Assembly (NCBI GenBank): GCA_016792845.1
Contig: JAEUKH010000029.1
Span: 434,001-498,000 of the forward strand
DNA: 64,000 nucleotides
Source of the DNA: Myxococcales bacterium
GTDB lineage: Bacteria; Myxococcota_A; Polyangia; Polyangiales; Ga0077539
Direction: 5' to 3'
This document shows, one piece after another, positions 54,047-62,992 of this stretch. Both the position numbers and the translations under genes were made by a program. The notes under the pieces were generated by a model. The model worked only from the letters and a program-made list of their open reading frames with translations, did not search any database and had not been told where the DNA came from. The first letter of the stretch is position 1; each line of letters begins with the position of its first letter.

Positions 54047-54132
54047 CGGTAGGCTTCTTTTTTGCGGGTTTCAGGGGCCCAATGCGCGGGCCAGCCATTG
54101 CGAGCGCGGCCAGGGTGCGTACGATGCGCCCA

Positions 54133-54468
54133 ATGAGCAACACCACATCGACTACGGTGACCAGCCCCAGCGCCACCACGCCGACGCGGGGGCGCGCAGG
54201 GGTCTTGGCGATGATGGCCAACCCCAAGGGGGTGTGGCGCTTTCTGAGAGATCCGAAGGCCTCTCGCTGGTCAAAAGCCGCGGCCTTCCTCGCCGTGCTC
54301 TACATCGTCGTGCCGACCGATTTCATCCCCGACCTCGCGCCGGTGTTGGGGTGGCTCGACGACCTGGGCATGGGCGCCGTGGCGCTGACCTTCATCGCCA
54401 CCCAAGCCTCGCGCTACGAAGCCCAGAAGCTCTCGGCCGCTGAAGCGCCGGTGCGGCCTGTCGAGTAG
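54133..54468 (+). CDS. DUF1232 (YkvA-like) small membrane protein
   Basis: 111 residues from the ATG at 54133; another in-frame ATG lies at 54124. The DUF1232 hallmark YIVVPTDFIPDLAPVLGWLDD is clear, with hydrophobic segments around it. The N-terminal Thr/Ser-rich stretch is disordered. Family function is unknown. It is divergent from gloB. Confidence 0.8.
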   Translation: MSNTTSTTVTSPSATTPTRGRAGVLAMMANPKGVWRFLRDPKASRWSKAAAFLAVLYIVVPTDFIPDLAPVLGWLDDLGMGAVALTFIATQASRYEAQKLSAAEAPVRPVE

Positions 54469-54487
54469 GCGGCCTCCCGCGCCGTGC

Positions 54488-54526
54488 GAGCCCGCGCCGT
54501 GGCGACACGCTGCGGGCTCTTCGTTT
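54488..54526 (+). terminator. Rho-independent-type terminator after DUF1232 gene
   Basis: GAGCCCGC (54488-54495) pairs perfectly with GCGGGCTC (54512-54519) and is followed by TTCGTTT. It lies 20 bases after the DUF1232 stop and in front of the convergent secreted-protein gene. Confidence 0.7.
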
Positions 54527-54620
54527 GGGCCCAAATGCAAACAGCGCAACACCCGGTGAAGGGCGCTGCGCCGTCGGCAGACACGACGTTCAGCAGTGTG
54601 GCGCCGTGCTCAGCCCAAGC

Positions 54621-55124
54621 TCAGGGATGGTTCGACTGGAGCTCGGTGATGTTGAGCGAGCCGCGGGCCTGGGTGCCCGACTGGTACGAGCCCACCCAGA
54701 CGTCGTACTGGCCAGGGCCAGCGTTGGTGAGGTCGACCGAGGGGTTCACGCCGCCGAACGAGTCGTCGTTGCAAGCCCAGCGGCCGCTGGCGGTGTTGAC
54801 GAGGAGCGTGGTGTCAGCGCCCGCGGTCACGTAGAAGCGGAGGAAGCTCGAGGTGCCCGTGAGCCGCACGATGTAGTCGGGCTGACGGGTCACGAAGCCG
54901 ACGCAGCCCGGGCCGAGGCCGAGGTTGCGGGCGTCGATGTTGCCGCCCGAGACAATGTTGACCGAGACCGGGTCGGGCACGAAGCCCGGCGACACCGGAC
55001 GCACGCCGAAGTTCGCCTGACGGCCGCCGATCTGGAGGGCACCCTGGGCTGTGACCTGGCTGCCGTAACCCGAGACCGCCAACGCACCGAGGAGCCCAAC
55101 CACGCTGAACATCTGAGCCTTCAT
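54621..55124 (-). CDS. Secreted protein with PPC-like beta domain
   Basis: 167 residues from the ATG at 55124, with a GGGAG ribosome site. A signal peptide (about 1-27, ending VTAQG) is followed by one beta-rich domain with FLRFYVTAGADTTLLVN, WACNDDSFGGVNPSVDL and GQYDVWVGSYQSGT. This pattern resembles bacterial pre-peptidase C-terminal (PPC) and similar domains. No enzyme partner is attached. A periplasmic or extracellular binding role is likely. Confidence 0.76.
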   Translation of the reverse strand: MKAQMFSVVGLLGALAVSGYGSQVTAQGALQIGGRQANFGVRPVSPGFVPDPVSVNIVSGGNIDARNLGLGPGCVGFVTRQPDYIVRLTGTSSFLRFYVTAGADTTLLVNTASGRWACNDDSFGGVNPSVDLTNAGPGQYDVWVGSYQSGTQARGSLNITELQSNHP

Positions 55125-55238
55125 TGCATGTCTCCCTTTCAGAGATGCCTGACCGACCTGCACATTGAGACCACGCTGGGCCACCCATCGGCCCGGCGAT
55201 GCCCCCGTGAGAAGTCGCCCGCTGTATACGCCCTCTCC

Positions 55239-55257
55239 GGGGGAACATTCATCCCCC
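55239..55257. promoter_or_regulatory. Perfect inverted repeat in the divergent gap before glgP
   Basis: GGGGGA (55239-55244) pairs with TCCCCC (55252-55257) around 7 bases, in the 197-base gap between the PPC-like gene and glgP. It lies 65 bases upstream of the glgP ATG and could be an operator or hairpin. No consensus match is claimed. Confidence 0.35.
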
Positions 55258-55321
55258 AATCACGGTTGGAGCAATTTCTTTTTCTCCCACCCGGGGCGGG
55301 CGATGCACCACACTCACACGC

Positions 55322-57787
55322 ATGATGAGCGACCGTCATGAGGGTCAGGTCAACGCGCTCCGCGAGACCTTTCTTGAGCACCTGCGGTTGACCCAGGGCA
55401 AACACCCCATCAGCGCCACCGCACACGACCGGTACCTCGCCCTCGCGCGCACCGTGCGCGACGCCATCGTCGACCGATGGATCGCCACGCACCTCCGCTT
55501 CAAAGAAGAAGACCCCAAGCGGATCTACTACCTCTCGGCCGAGTTTCTCCTGGGGCGCACACTCCGCAACAACCTCCAGAGCGCGGGCATGCTCGAGCTG
55601 GCCCGTGAGGTGCTCGCCGCTGACGGGGTCGACCTCGGCGCGCTCGAAGAAGAAGAGCCCGACGCGGGCCTCGGCAACGGGGGCCTCGGGCGCCTCGCGG
55701 CGTGCTTCCTCGATTCGCTCGCGACGCTCGGGTATGCCGCCTACGGGTATGGCATTCGGTACGAGTTTGGGATCTTCGAGCAGCGCTTCGAGAACGGCTG
55801 GCAGGTCGAGCGCCCCGACGAGTGGCTGCGCTTCGGCAACCCTTGGGAGATCGTCAGGCCCGAGTACACCACCCCGGTCGGATTCGGCGGGCACACCGAA
55901 GAGTGGGTCGACCACGAGGGCCGCTGGCGGGTGCGCTGGGTGCCCGCGGTGACCGTGCTGGGGGTGCCCTACGACACCCCCATCGCGGGCCACGGCCTGA
56001 AGCACGTCAACACCCTGCGTCTCTGGAGCGCCCGCGCGAGCGAGGAGTTCGACCTCGACGTCTTCAACCGCGGCGACTATGTGCGCGCGGTCGAAGAGAA
56101 GACGGCCTCTGAGGTGATCTCGAAGGTGCTCTATCCGAGCGACAACACCTGGGCGGGGCGCGAGCTGCGGCTGAAGCAACAGTACTTCTTCGTCGCCTGC
56201 GCCATCGCCGACATCGTGCGGCGGTACCGCAAGACGCACACCAGCTTCGCGCAGTTCGCCGACAAGGTCGCGATGCAGCTCAACGACACGCACCCCGCGG
56301 TGGCCGTGGCCGAGCTCATGCGCGTCTTGGTCGACCTCCACGCCCTCGGGTGGGACGAAGCCTGGGAGATCACCGTCAAGACCTTCGGGTACACCAATCA
56401 CACCCTCCTCGCCGAGGCCCTCGAGCGCTGGCCGGTCGCACTCTTCGAGCGCCTCTTGCCGCGGCATCTTCAGATCATCTACGAGATCAACGCGCGCTTC
56501 CTGCGCACGGTGATGAACCGCTGGCCGAACGACCCGGCCCGCACCGCCCGCATGAGCCTCATCGAAGAGGGCGGCGAGCGCATGGTGCGCATGGCTCACC
56601 TCGCGGCCGTGGGCGCGCACAAGATCAACGGCGTCGCGGCGCTGCACAGCGCGCTCTTGCAGAAGACCGTGCTCGGTGATTTCGCGGAGCTGTGGCCCGA
56701 GCGATTCAACAACAAGACCAACGGCGTCACGCCGCGGCGGTGGCTCCTGTCGTGCAACCCGGGCCTCGCGTCGCTCTTGACCGAGGTCGTGGGCGCGGGA
56801 TGGGAGACCGAGCTCGACCGGCTCCGCGGCTTCGCGCGCGCCGCCGACGACCCCGCGGTGCGCGCGCGGTTTCGTGAGATCAAGCGTGACAACAAGCGCA
56901 GCCTTGCCCGGTGGCTGGCCGAAGAGCACGCCTTCGAGGTCGACCCCGACGCGCTCTTTGATGTGCAGATCAAGCGCATTCACGAGTACAAGCGGCAGCT
57001 CTTGAACGCCCTCCACATCGTGGGCCTGTACCTTCGGGCGAAGCGCGACCGTCACGCGCCGCGGGTGCCGCGGGTGTTTCTCTTCGGAGGCAAGGCCGCG
57101 CCGGCGTACCGCGTCGCCAAGGTGATCATTCGGTTCATCAATGCGGTGTCTGAGGTGTTACGGCAAGACCCCGACGCGGCGCACCTCAAGGTGCTCTATT
57201 TGCCCAACTACGGGGTCTCGCTGGCCGAGCGCGTCATCCCCGCGGCCGACCTCTCAGAGCAGATCAGCACCGCGGGCAAAGAAGCCAGCGGCACCGGAAA
57301 CATGAAGTTCGCCCTGAACGGCGCCCTCACCATCGGCACCCTCGACGGCGCCAACATCGAGATTCGTGACGCCGTCGGGTCCGAGAACTTCTTCCTCTTC
57401 GGGCTCGAAACCGATGAGGTCAATCAGCGCCTCGCCGAAGGGTACAACCCGCGCGACGTGCTCGCCCGCGACGCCGAGCTGCGTGAGGTGCTCGACCTCA
57501 TCCGGTCAGGGCACTTTTCGGTGGGTGAGCCGGGGCTCTTTCGGCCCATGGTCGATGGGCTCCTCGACCACGACCCGTACATGGTGTTGGCAGATTATTC
57601 CGCGTATTCGGCGTGCCAACGCGAGGTCGAGGCGGCCTGGGTCAGGCCCGATCATTGGGATGCCATGGCCATTCGTAACGTAGCGAACATGGGCCATTTT
57701 TCGTCTGATCGCACCATCGCGGAGTATGCCCGCGACGTCTGGGGTGCGGCGCCCCTCGGTGCCCCGGAAGACCGATCGCAGGTGTGA
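55322..57787 (+). CDS. glgP: Glycogen/maltodextrin phosphorylase
   Basis: 821 residues, close to the E. coli GlgP/MalP length. It catalyses phosphorolysis of alpha-1,4-glucan ends to glucose-1-phosphate in the cytosol. The PLP-binding motif EASGTGNMKFALNGA has Lys662 as the Schiff-base lysine. Other conserved blocks: YYLSAEFLLGRTLRNNL, GLGNGGLGRLAACFLDS, VAMQLNDTHPAVAVAELMR, FNNKTNGVTPRRWLL and RIHEYKRQLLN. Two Met codons lie at the start (55322, 55325); the first is used. A compact gene gap (50 bases) precedes the peptidase gene. No glgB or glgA nearby. Confidence 0.96.
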   Translation: MMSDRHEGQVNALRETFLEHLRLTQGKHPISATAHDRYLALARTVRDAIVDRWIATHLRFKEEDPKRIYYLSAEFLLGRTLRNNLQSAGMLELAREVLAADGVDLGALEEEEPDAGLGNGGLGRLAACFLDSLATLGYAAYGYGIRYEFGIFEQRFENGWQVERPDEWLRFGNPWEIVRPEYTTPVGFGGHTEEWVDHEGRWRVRWVPAVTVLGVPYDTPIAGHGLKHVNTLRLWSARASEEFDLDVFNRGDYVRAVEEKTASEVISKVLYPSDNTWAGRELRLKQQYFFVACAIADIVRRYRKTHTSFAQFADKVAMQLNDTHPAVAVAELMRVLVDLHALGWDEAWEITVKTFGYTNHTLLAEALERWPVALFERLLPRHLQIIYEINARFLRTVMNRWPNDPARTARMSLIEEGGERMVRMAHLAAVGAHKINGVAALHSALLQKTVLGDFAELWPERFNNKTNGVTPRRWLLSCNPGLASLLTEVVGAGWETELDRLRGFARAADDPAVRARFREIKRDNKRSLARWLAEEHAFEVDPDALFDVQIKRIHEYKRQLLNALHIVGLYLRAKRDRHAPRVPRVFLFGGKAAPAYRVAKVIIRFINAVSEVLRQDPDAAHLKVLYLPNYGVSLAERVIPAADLSEQISTAGKEASGTGNMKFALNGALTIGTLDGANIEIRDAVGSENFFLFGLETDEVNQRLAEGYNPRDVLARDAELREVLDLIRSGHFSVGEPGLFRPMVDGLLDHDPYMVLADYSAYSACQREVEAAWVRPDHWDAMAIRNVANMGHFSSDRTIAEYARDVWGAAPLGAPEDRSQV

Positions 57788-57837
57788 TGTAGAAGTTAGC
57801 GTGCGTGCGGCGGGGGGGCGCGTTAGTCTCCCGCGCA

Positions 57838-60800
57838 ATGCGCTCTCGGTGGAATGTGTTGTGGAAGGCTGCGGTGATCGCCGCGGCTTGCCTTTGCGCT
57901 TCGTATGTCACCATCACCCGCCACGGCGGGTTGCTCGGCGTCGACGTCACGGGGAGCCGCGCGCTCAACGCGCAGCCTCGTCGCAACGGTCGTACCCCCG
58001 ACCCGAACTACGACCTCGCACGCATGGCCGTGCTGAGGCGGGTGGTGCAAGAGATCAACGACAGCTACGTCGACCCCTCACGGGTGCACCCGCGCGAGAT
58101 GCTGCTGAAGGGGCTCGACGCCATCCAGCGCAGCGTGGCCCAGGTGCTCGTTCGGCACGACGAGGGCTCGCCCACGGTGACCGTGCGGGTCGACACCCAC
58201 GAGCAGAGCTTCAACATCGCGAACGTCAACGCCCCGTGGGATCTTGAGCCGCGGTGGCGTGAGATTTTTACCTTCCTCCAGCAGCACCTCAGGGGCACCG
58301 AGGTCGATCTGCGCGAGGTCGAGTACACCGCCGCGAACGGGATGTTGCGGACCCTCGATCCGCACTCGGTGGCACTCAACCCTGAGCAGTTTCATGACAT
58401 GCAGATCCAGACCGGCGGGCACTTCGGCGGCCTCGGGATCGTGATCTCGATCCGCGACGGCATGCTCACGGTGATGAACCCGATGCCCGAGACGCCGGCC
58501 TCGCGGGCGGGGCTCCGTCGCTACGATCGCATCGTGCGCATCAACGACGAGAGCACGTCGAACATGTCGCTGACCGAGGCGGTCAACCGCCTCCGCGGGC
58601 CGCAAGATACCAACGTCTCGGTGTGGGTGACCCGCGCGGGCACGGGCGGGTGGAGCCAGCCGCGACGCTTCGACCTCACCCGCGCGGTGATCTCGGTGCG
58701 CTCGGTCGAGAACCGCATGCTCAGCAACGGCGTAGGGTACGCGAAGATCAAATCGTTCAGCGAGAACACCGGCGAAGAGCTCACCCGCGCGGTGCGCGAC
58801 ATGCGCCAGGCCGGGATGCGCTCGTTGGTGCTCGACCTCCGAGGCAACCCGGGCGGTCTGCTCGAGCAAGCCGTGGCCGTGGCCGATCTGTTTCTGCGCG
58901 ACGGCACCATCGTGGTGACCGCGGGCAATCGCCGCGAAGAGCGCGAAGAGCGCGAGGCCCAGGCGGCAGAGACCGAGCCCGATTACCCCATCGCGGTGCT
59001 GATCGACGGCGGCTCGGCGAGCGCGAGCGAGATCGTCGCGGGGGCGCTCAAGAACAACAACCGCGCGGTGATCGTCGGGGCCCAGTCGTTCGGCAAGGGC
59101 TCGGTGCAGACCATCCGAAACCTCGCCGATGGGGGGGCGCTCAAGATCACCATCGCGCAGTATCTCACGCCGGGCGATGTGAGCATTCAAGGGGTGGGCA
59201 TCCCGCCCGACATCGAGCTGTCGCCGATGACCGTCGACCCGCTCGACATGGATCTTGAGGCTGACAGGCTCTTCCCCCGAGAGGCTGACCTCTCGGCGCA
59301 CCTCACGAACACTCGGGCGCGGGGCGATCAGCGGCCTTCAGAGACCGTGCGGTACTTCTTCCCGACCGAGGAGCGCGAGCAGCTCCGGCTCCGCGGCGCA
59401 GACGACCTCGCCGAAGACGGCGTGCGCGAAGACTTCTCGATTCGCTTCGCCCGCGACCTCGTGGCGGCGGCCTCGCGGCCGGGTCGTCGCGAGATGATCC
59501 AAGACGCGCGGCCCTTGATCGAGCGCACCCGCACCGAGCAGCTCGCGGCGGTCACCCGGGCGCTCCAGCCGCTCCGCATCAACTGGGAAGACGGCCCTGA
59601 TCAAGGGGCCGCGACCCTCGACGTCGAGGTGCGCAGCTCGCGTCCTGAGAACCTCGCGGCGCCCGGCGAGGCCTTCGACCTCACCGTCTCGGTCACCAAC
59701 CGCGGCACCGTGCCGGTGTACCGCTTGCGGGCCAACACCAAGAGCGACAACCCGCTCTTTGAGAACCGCGAGCTGGTGTTCGGTCGCATCAACCCCGGCG
59801 AGACGCGCACCTACACGGCGCCGCTCGGGGTGTGCGAATACGAGGGCTATCGTCCGGGTTCGAGCTCGATCCCCGCGGCGGGCACGCGCAAGGTGTGCCT
59901 CATCCCGAAGGCCGCGCTCTCGCGCACCGACGGCATTCGCTTCGAGTGGTCTGAGGCGCACAACCATGTGCCGACGGTGACGCCGGTGCGGGTCTCGGTG
60001 CGCGGGCTCGAGCGCCCGATCTTCGCGTACGGCTGGCAGTTCGCAGAGCAGCCGCGCGGCGGCAACGGCGACGGTCGGGTGCAGGTCGGCGAAGAGTTTA
60101 CGCTCTTTCTCACGGTAAAAAACGTGGGCCGCGGGCGCTCGTTCACGAGCCTCGCGAACCTCAAAAACCTCTCGGGCGCCGGGGTGCTCTTGCGCGACGC
60201 GCGCTTCAGCATCGACAACCTCCAGCCCGGCGAAGAGCGGCGTGTCGCCTTCACCTTCTCGGTCAATGAGACCTTCCGTGAGAACGAGCTGAAGCTCGAA
60301 CTGGTCATCGAAGACGACGACCTCCGCGAGATCGCCACGCAGCGCATCCGGGTGCCCATCGAGCGAGAGGGCCTGCGGGTCGCGCCGCAAACCGGGAGCT
60401 TCAACGTGGCGCGGGAGCTTGAGCTCCGCGAGCAGCCGCTGGCCTCGGGGCGCGTGGTGATGCGGGTGGCTCCGGGGGCGGTGCTCCCCGTCGCGGCGGC
60501 GAGCGGCGACTATGTCAGGGTCGACACCGGCTCGGGGCGCTTCGCCTGGGCGCTGCGGAGCGATGGGGCGCCGGCGCGCCCGAACCCTGCGGGCCCGGCG
60601 CGGCTGACCTACGTGCTCCACAACTCGCCGCCGCTGATCGAGACCGACGCGCTTCAAAACCTCGCGGTGCGCGGCGCCTCGCTCACCCTCCACGGCGCGA
60701 GCACCGACGAGAATCGGGTGCTCGACATGTACATCTTCGTCGGCTCAAACAAGGTGTTCTATCAGTCAAACCGCAACGGCGCAGACCCGCATCGCCTGGG

Positions 60801-60975
60801 CTTCGAGGCGGTCTTGCCGCTCCGCCCTGGGGCCAACATCGTCACCGTGGTGGCCCGAGAAGACGACGACGTGATGGCCCGTCGGAGCTACGTCATCCGT
60901 CGCGACGGGCCGAACGGCGAGCTCCTCTCGACGCCGCGCCACAGCGAAGACGATGAGGGCGGCGACGACGAGTGA
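57838..60975 (+). CDS. Large S41-family C-terminal processing peptidase
   Basis: 1045 residues from the ATG at 57838. A signal anchor (about 8-25) directs it to the periplasm. A PDZ domain (about 193-265, GGLGIVISIRDGMLTVMNPMPETPAS) precedes the S41 peptidase fold. The catalytic Ser395 in GSASASEIVAGAL and Lys420 in SFGKGSVQT fit the Ser/Lys dyad, with DLRGNPGGLLEQAV conserved. The last 590 or so residues are extra for this family and hold beta-type Ig/CARDB-like domains and an SH3-like segment (LRVAPQTGSFNVARELELRE). It likely processes periplasmic proteins or cell wall substrates. Confidence 0.9.
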   Translation: MRSRWNVLWKAAVIAAACLCASYVTITRHGGLLGVDVTGSRALNAQPRRNGRTPDPNYDLARMAVLRRVVQEINDSYVDPSRVHPREMLLKGLDAIQRSVAQVLVRHDEGSPTVTVRVDTHEQSFNIANVNAPWDLEPRWREIFTFLQQHLRGTEVDLREVEYTAANGMLRTLDPHSVALNPEQFHDMQIQTGGHFGGLGIVISIRDGMLTVMNPMPETPASRAGLRRYDRIVRINDESTSNMSLTEAVNRLRGPQDTNVSVWVTRAGTGGWSQPRRFDLTRAVISVRSVENRMLSNGVGYAKIKSFSENTGEELTRAVRDMRQAGMRSLVLDLRGNPGGLLEQAVAVADLFLRDGTIVVTAGNRREEREEREAQAAETEPDYPIAVLIDGGSASASEIVAGALKNNNRAVIVGAQSFGKGSVQTIRNLADGGALKITIAQYLTPGDVSIQGVGIPPDIELSPMTVDPLDMDLEADRLFPREADLSAHLTNTRARGDQRPSETVRYFFPTEEREQLRLRGADDLAEDGVREDFSIRFARDLVAAASRPGRREMIQDARPLIERTRTEQLAAVTRALQPLRINWEDGPDQGAATLDVEVRSSRPENLAAPGEAFDLTVSVTNRGTVPVYRLRANTKSDNPLFENRELVFGRINPGETRTYTAPLGVCEYEGYRPGSSSIPAAGTRKVCLIPKAALSRTDGIRFEWSEAHNHVPTVTPVRVSVRGLERPIFAYGWQFAEQPRGGNGDGRVQVGEEFTLFLTVKNVGRGRSFTSLANLKNLSGAGVLLRDARFSIDNLQPGEERRVAFTFSVNETFRENELKLELVIEDDDLREIATQRIRVPIEREGLRVAPQTGSFNVARELELREQPLASGRVVMRVAPGAVLPVAAASGDYVRVDTGSGRFAWALRSDGAPARPNPAGPARLTYVLHNSPPLIETDALQNLAVRGASLTLHGASTDENRVLDMYIFVGSNKVFYQSNRNGADPHRLGFEAVLPLRPGANIVTVVAREDDDVMARRSYVIRRDGPNGELLSTPRHSEDDEGGDDE

Positions 60976-61481
60976 GCGACCGTCGTTGTGACCAGTGCGG
61001 CGCGCCCGACGACGCCGCGTCGCCGGTGTGTGTGCGCTGCGGCGCGCCGTGGGCGCCCGCGCCTTTGCCGCTTGAGGTGACCCCCGAGCGCGAGGCCGCG
61101 TGGGCGCGTCTGGCGCGCGGTGCGGTGGCCCTCGCGGCGGTGAGCCTCGTCTTGCGGGTGGGCTTCGTGCTCGCGGTCTGGCATGTGGGCAGCCTCGACG
61201 TGGTGGCGGCGGCCCTCGTGTTCGCCTTCGCGCGTTGGGCGGTGCGGGTCGCGCGGCGTCGCGACCTCGACGCGCTCGGGGTGATCGGGTGGATCGTGCG
61301 CGGGGCCACGCTGGCAGGGGCGGTGGGCTTCGTCGCGGTGGTGACGACCTCGCCATCGTGGCTGATGCGGCTTGTGACCGCGGGGCACCTCGTGGTGGTC
61401 TCGACGGCGATGGTGGGCGTGAGCTGGGTCGCGCGGCGCGTAGCGTCGCGGGCGCAACTGGGCTATGAGGCGACGGGTTGA
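60972..61481 (+). CDS. Zinc-ribbon membrane protein
   Basis: 169 residues from a GTG that overlaps the peptidase stop (GTGA). An N-terminal zinc ribbon (CDQCGAP, about 6-12, and CVRCGAP, about 20-26) precedes four hydrophobic segments (AVALAAVSLVLRVGFVLAV, DVVAAALVFAFARWAV, WIVRGATLAGAVGFVAVV, TAGHLVVVSTAMVGVSWV). Such zinc-ribbon membrane proteins are common and mostly uncharacterised. It is placed before tatB by 4 bases, so it may share the Tat operon. Confidence 0.8.
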   Translation: MSDRRCDQCGAPDDAASPVCVRCGAPWAPAPLPLEVTPEREAAWARLARGAVALAAVSLVLRVGFVLAVWHVGSLDVVAAALVFAFARWAVRVARRRDLDALGVIGWIVRGATLAGAVGFVAVVTTSPSWLMRLVTAGHLVVVSTAMVGVSWVARRVASRAQLGYEATG

Positions 61482-61484
61482 GCG

Positions 61485-61925
61485 ATGTTTGGCATTGGCG
61501 TCCCTGAATTGGTGTTGATCGCGCTCGTCGCGCTGGTGGTTGTTGGGCCGAAGAATCTGCCGGCGACGCTGCGTGCCGTAGGGCGAGCGATTCGTGAGTT
61601 TCAGCGGGCCACCCGCGAGCTGCGCCGCGAGGCCGGCTTCGACGACGTCGTCGACGAGGTGACGCGGCCCCTGCGAGAGGGGCTCGCGGGGCTCGAAGAC
61701 GACGTCAAGCGCGAGGCGAACGACATCGAAGCTTCGGTGAAAAAAGCCTACACCGCGCGCACCGTCGATCTGGCGATGGAGTACCCCGACGGGGGCCCCG
61801 ACGATTACGGGGCGTTGCCCGAGGGGGCGCAGGTGTACCCCGATGCGCCGCAGGTGTTGGGGCAAGCTGAGGCCGAAGCCCGTGAGGCCGAGGGGCCCGC
61901 GCAGGGCGAAGAGGTGTCAGCGTGA
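61485..61925 (+). CDS. tatB: Tat translocase subunit TatA/TatB
   Basis: 146 residues. An N-terminal membrane helix (FGIGVPELVLIALVALVVVGPKNLP) with the Pro-Glu and GPK-type hinge is typical of TatA/TatB, followed by an amphipathic helix (AVGRAIREFQRATRELRRE) and a charged C-terminal tail. Being longer than TatA and directly before tatC, TatB is favoured. With TatC it recognises twin-arginine signals. No separate tatA is in view. Confidence 0.88.
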   Translation: MFGIGVPELVLIALVALVVVGPKNLPATLRAVGRAIREFQRATRELRREAGFDDVVDEVTRPLREGLAGLEDDVKREANDIEASVKKAYTARTVDLAMEYPDGGPDDYGALPEGAQVYPDAPQVLGQAEAEAREAEGPAQGEEVSA

Positions 61926-62929
61926 GCGAAGGCAAGATGTCGTTCGGCGAGCACCTCGAAGAGCTTCGAGGGCGCATCGTCAAGGCCGCCGTAGCCATCG
62001 TCGCCGGCATGATCGTCGGGTGGAACTTCCGCGAGCAGCTCTTCGCCTGGCTCCTCAGGCCGCTTGAGGTCGCGTGGTTTTGTCACGCCCGCGACGCGTG
62101 CCAGGTCGATCGCGTCTTCTCGTGGATGCTGCACCCGGCGACCTTTGTGGCCAACCGCACCGCGGCGGCGAACCAGCCGTCGGTGATCCCGGGCTTCCCG
62201 GTGCAGCCGCAGGTGCACTTCCCTGACCCGACGGCGGCCTTTGTGGCTTACCTGAAGATCGCCTTTATCGGCGGCTTCATCTTGGCCCTGCCGGTGGTCT
62301 TCTATCAGCTCTGGGCCTTTGTGGCGCCGGGCCTCTACGCCCGCGAGAAGAAGATCGTCTTGCCTTTTGTGTTCTTCTCGACGGGCTTCTTCCTCGCGGG
62401 GTCGCTCTTCGGGTACCACTTCGTCTTCCCGATCGGGTACGAGTGGTTTCTCGGCTTCTCGGGGCAGGTCAAGGGCACCCAGGTTAACGTCATCCCGACC
62501 ATCATGATGGATGAGTATCTCGGCTTTACGTCGCAGATGCTCCTCGCGTTCGGGGTGGTGTTCGAGCTCCCGCTGTTCATCTTCTTCTTCTCCATCGCGG
62601 GCTTTGTGACGTGGCAGCAGCTCCTGAAATTCGGGCGCTACTTCACGGTCATCGCCTTCATCCTCGCGGCGGTTCTCACCCCGAGCACCGACGTGTACTC
62701 GCAGGTCGCGCTCGCGCTCCCGCTGGTGGCGCTCTACTTCCTCGCGGTGTTTCTGTCGTACCTCTTCGGCCCGAAGAAGGCGCGGGCCTGGCGGCAGATC
62801 AAGAGCGTCGAGCCGACGGTGAAGAAGGCCGTGACCGCGGGCGCTGACCCCGACGCGATCCGGGCGGCGAAGCTCCGAGCGCACGACGACGCGGTGCGTG
62901 CCAAAGAGGCCGCTGCGAAGAAGCCGTGA
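61922..62929 (+). CDS. tatC: Tat translocase subunit TatC with long first periplasmic loop
   Basis: 335 residues from a GTG overlapping the tatB stop (GTGA). It carries the TatC start motif HLEELRGRIV (11-20) and FVAYLKIAFIGGFILALPVVFYQLWAFVAPGLYAREK (about 107-143), then LTPSTDVYSQ near 252. A typical TatC is about 250 residues; here the loop between TM1 and TM2 (about 50-105) is about 40 residues longer and contains Cys54 and Cys60, and a charged C-terminal tail is added. It forms the receptor complex for Tat substrates. Confidence 0.95.
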   Translation: MSEGKMSFGEHLEELRGRIVKAAVAIVAGMIVGWNFREQLFAWLLRPLEVAWFCHARDACQVDRVFSWMLHPATFVANRTAAANQPSVIPGFPVQPQVHFPDPTAAFVAYLKIAFIGGFILALPVVFYQLWAFVAPGLYAREKKIVLPFVFFSTGFFLAGSLFGYHFVFPIGYEWFLGFSGQVKGTQVNVIPTIMMDEYLGFTSQMLLAFGVVFELPLFIFFFSIAGFVTWQQLLKFGRYFTVIAFILAAVLTPSTDVYSQVALALPLVALYFLAVFLSYLFGPKKARAWRQIKSVEPTVKKAVTAGADPDAIRAAKLRAHDDAVRAKEAAAKKP

Positions 62930-62992
62930 GCCCGGCGACGGGGTTGTATTGCGCGACGTGCTGACGGGGCGAACGTGGTATGAGGGCGCGGT

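Noticed and set aside
55139..57055. 638-codon minus-strand frame opposite glgP
   Set aside because: Antisense to a well-conserved phosphorylase; no family features.
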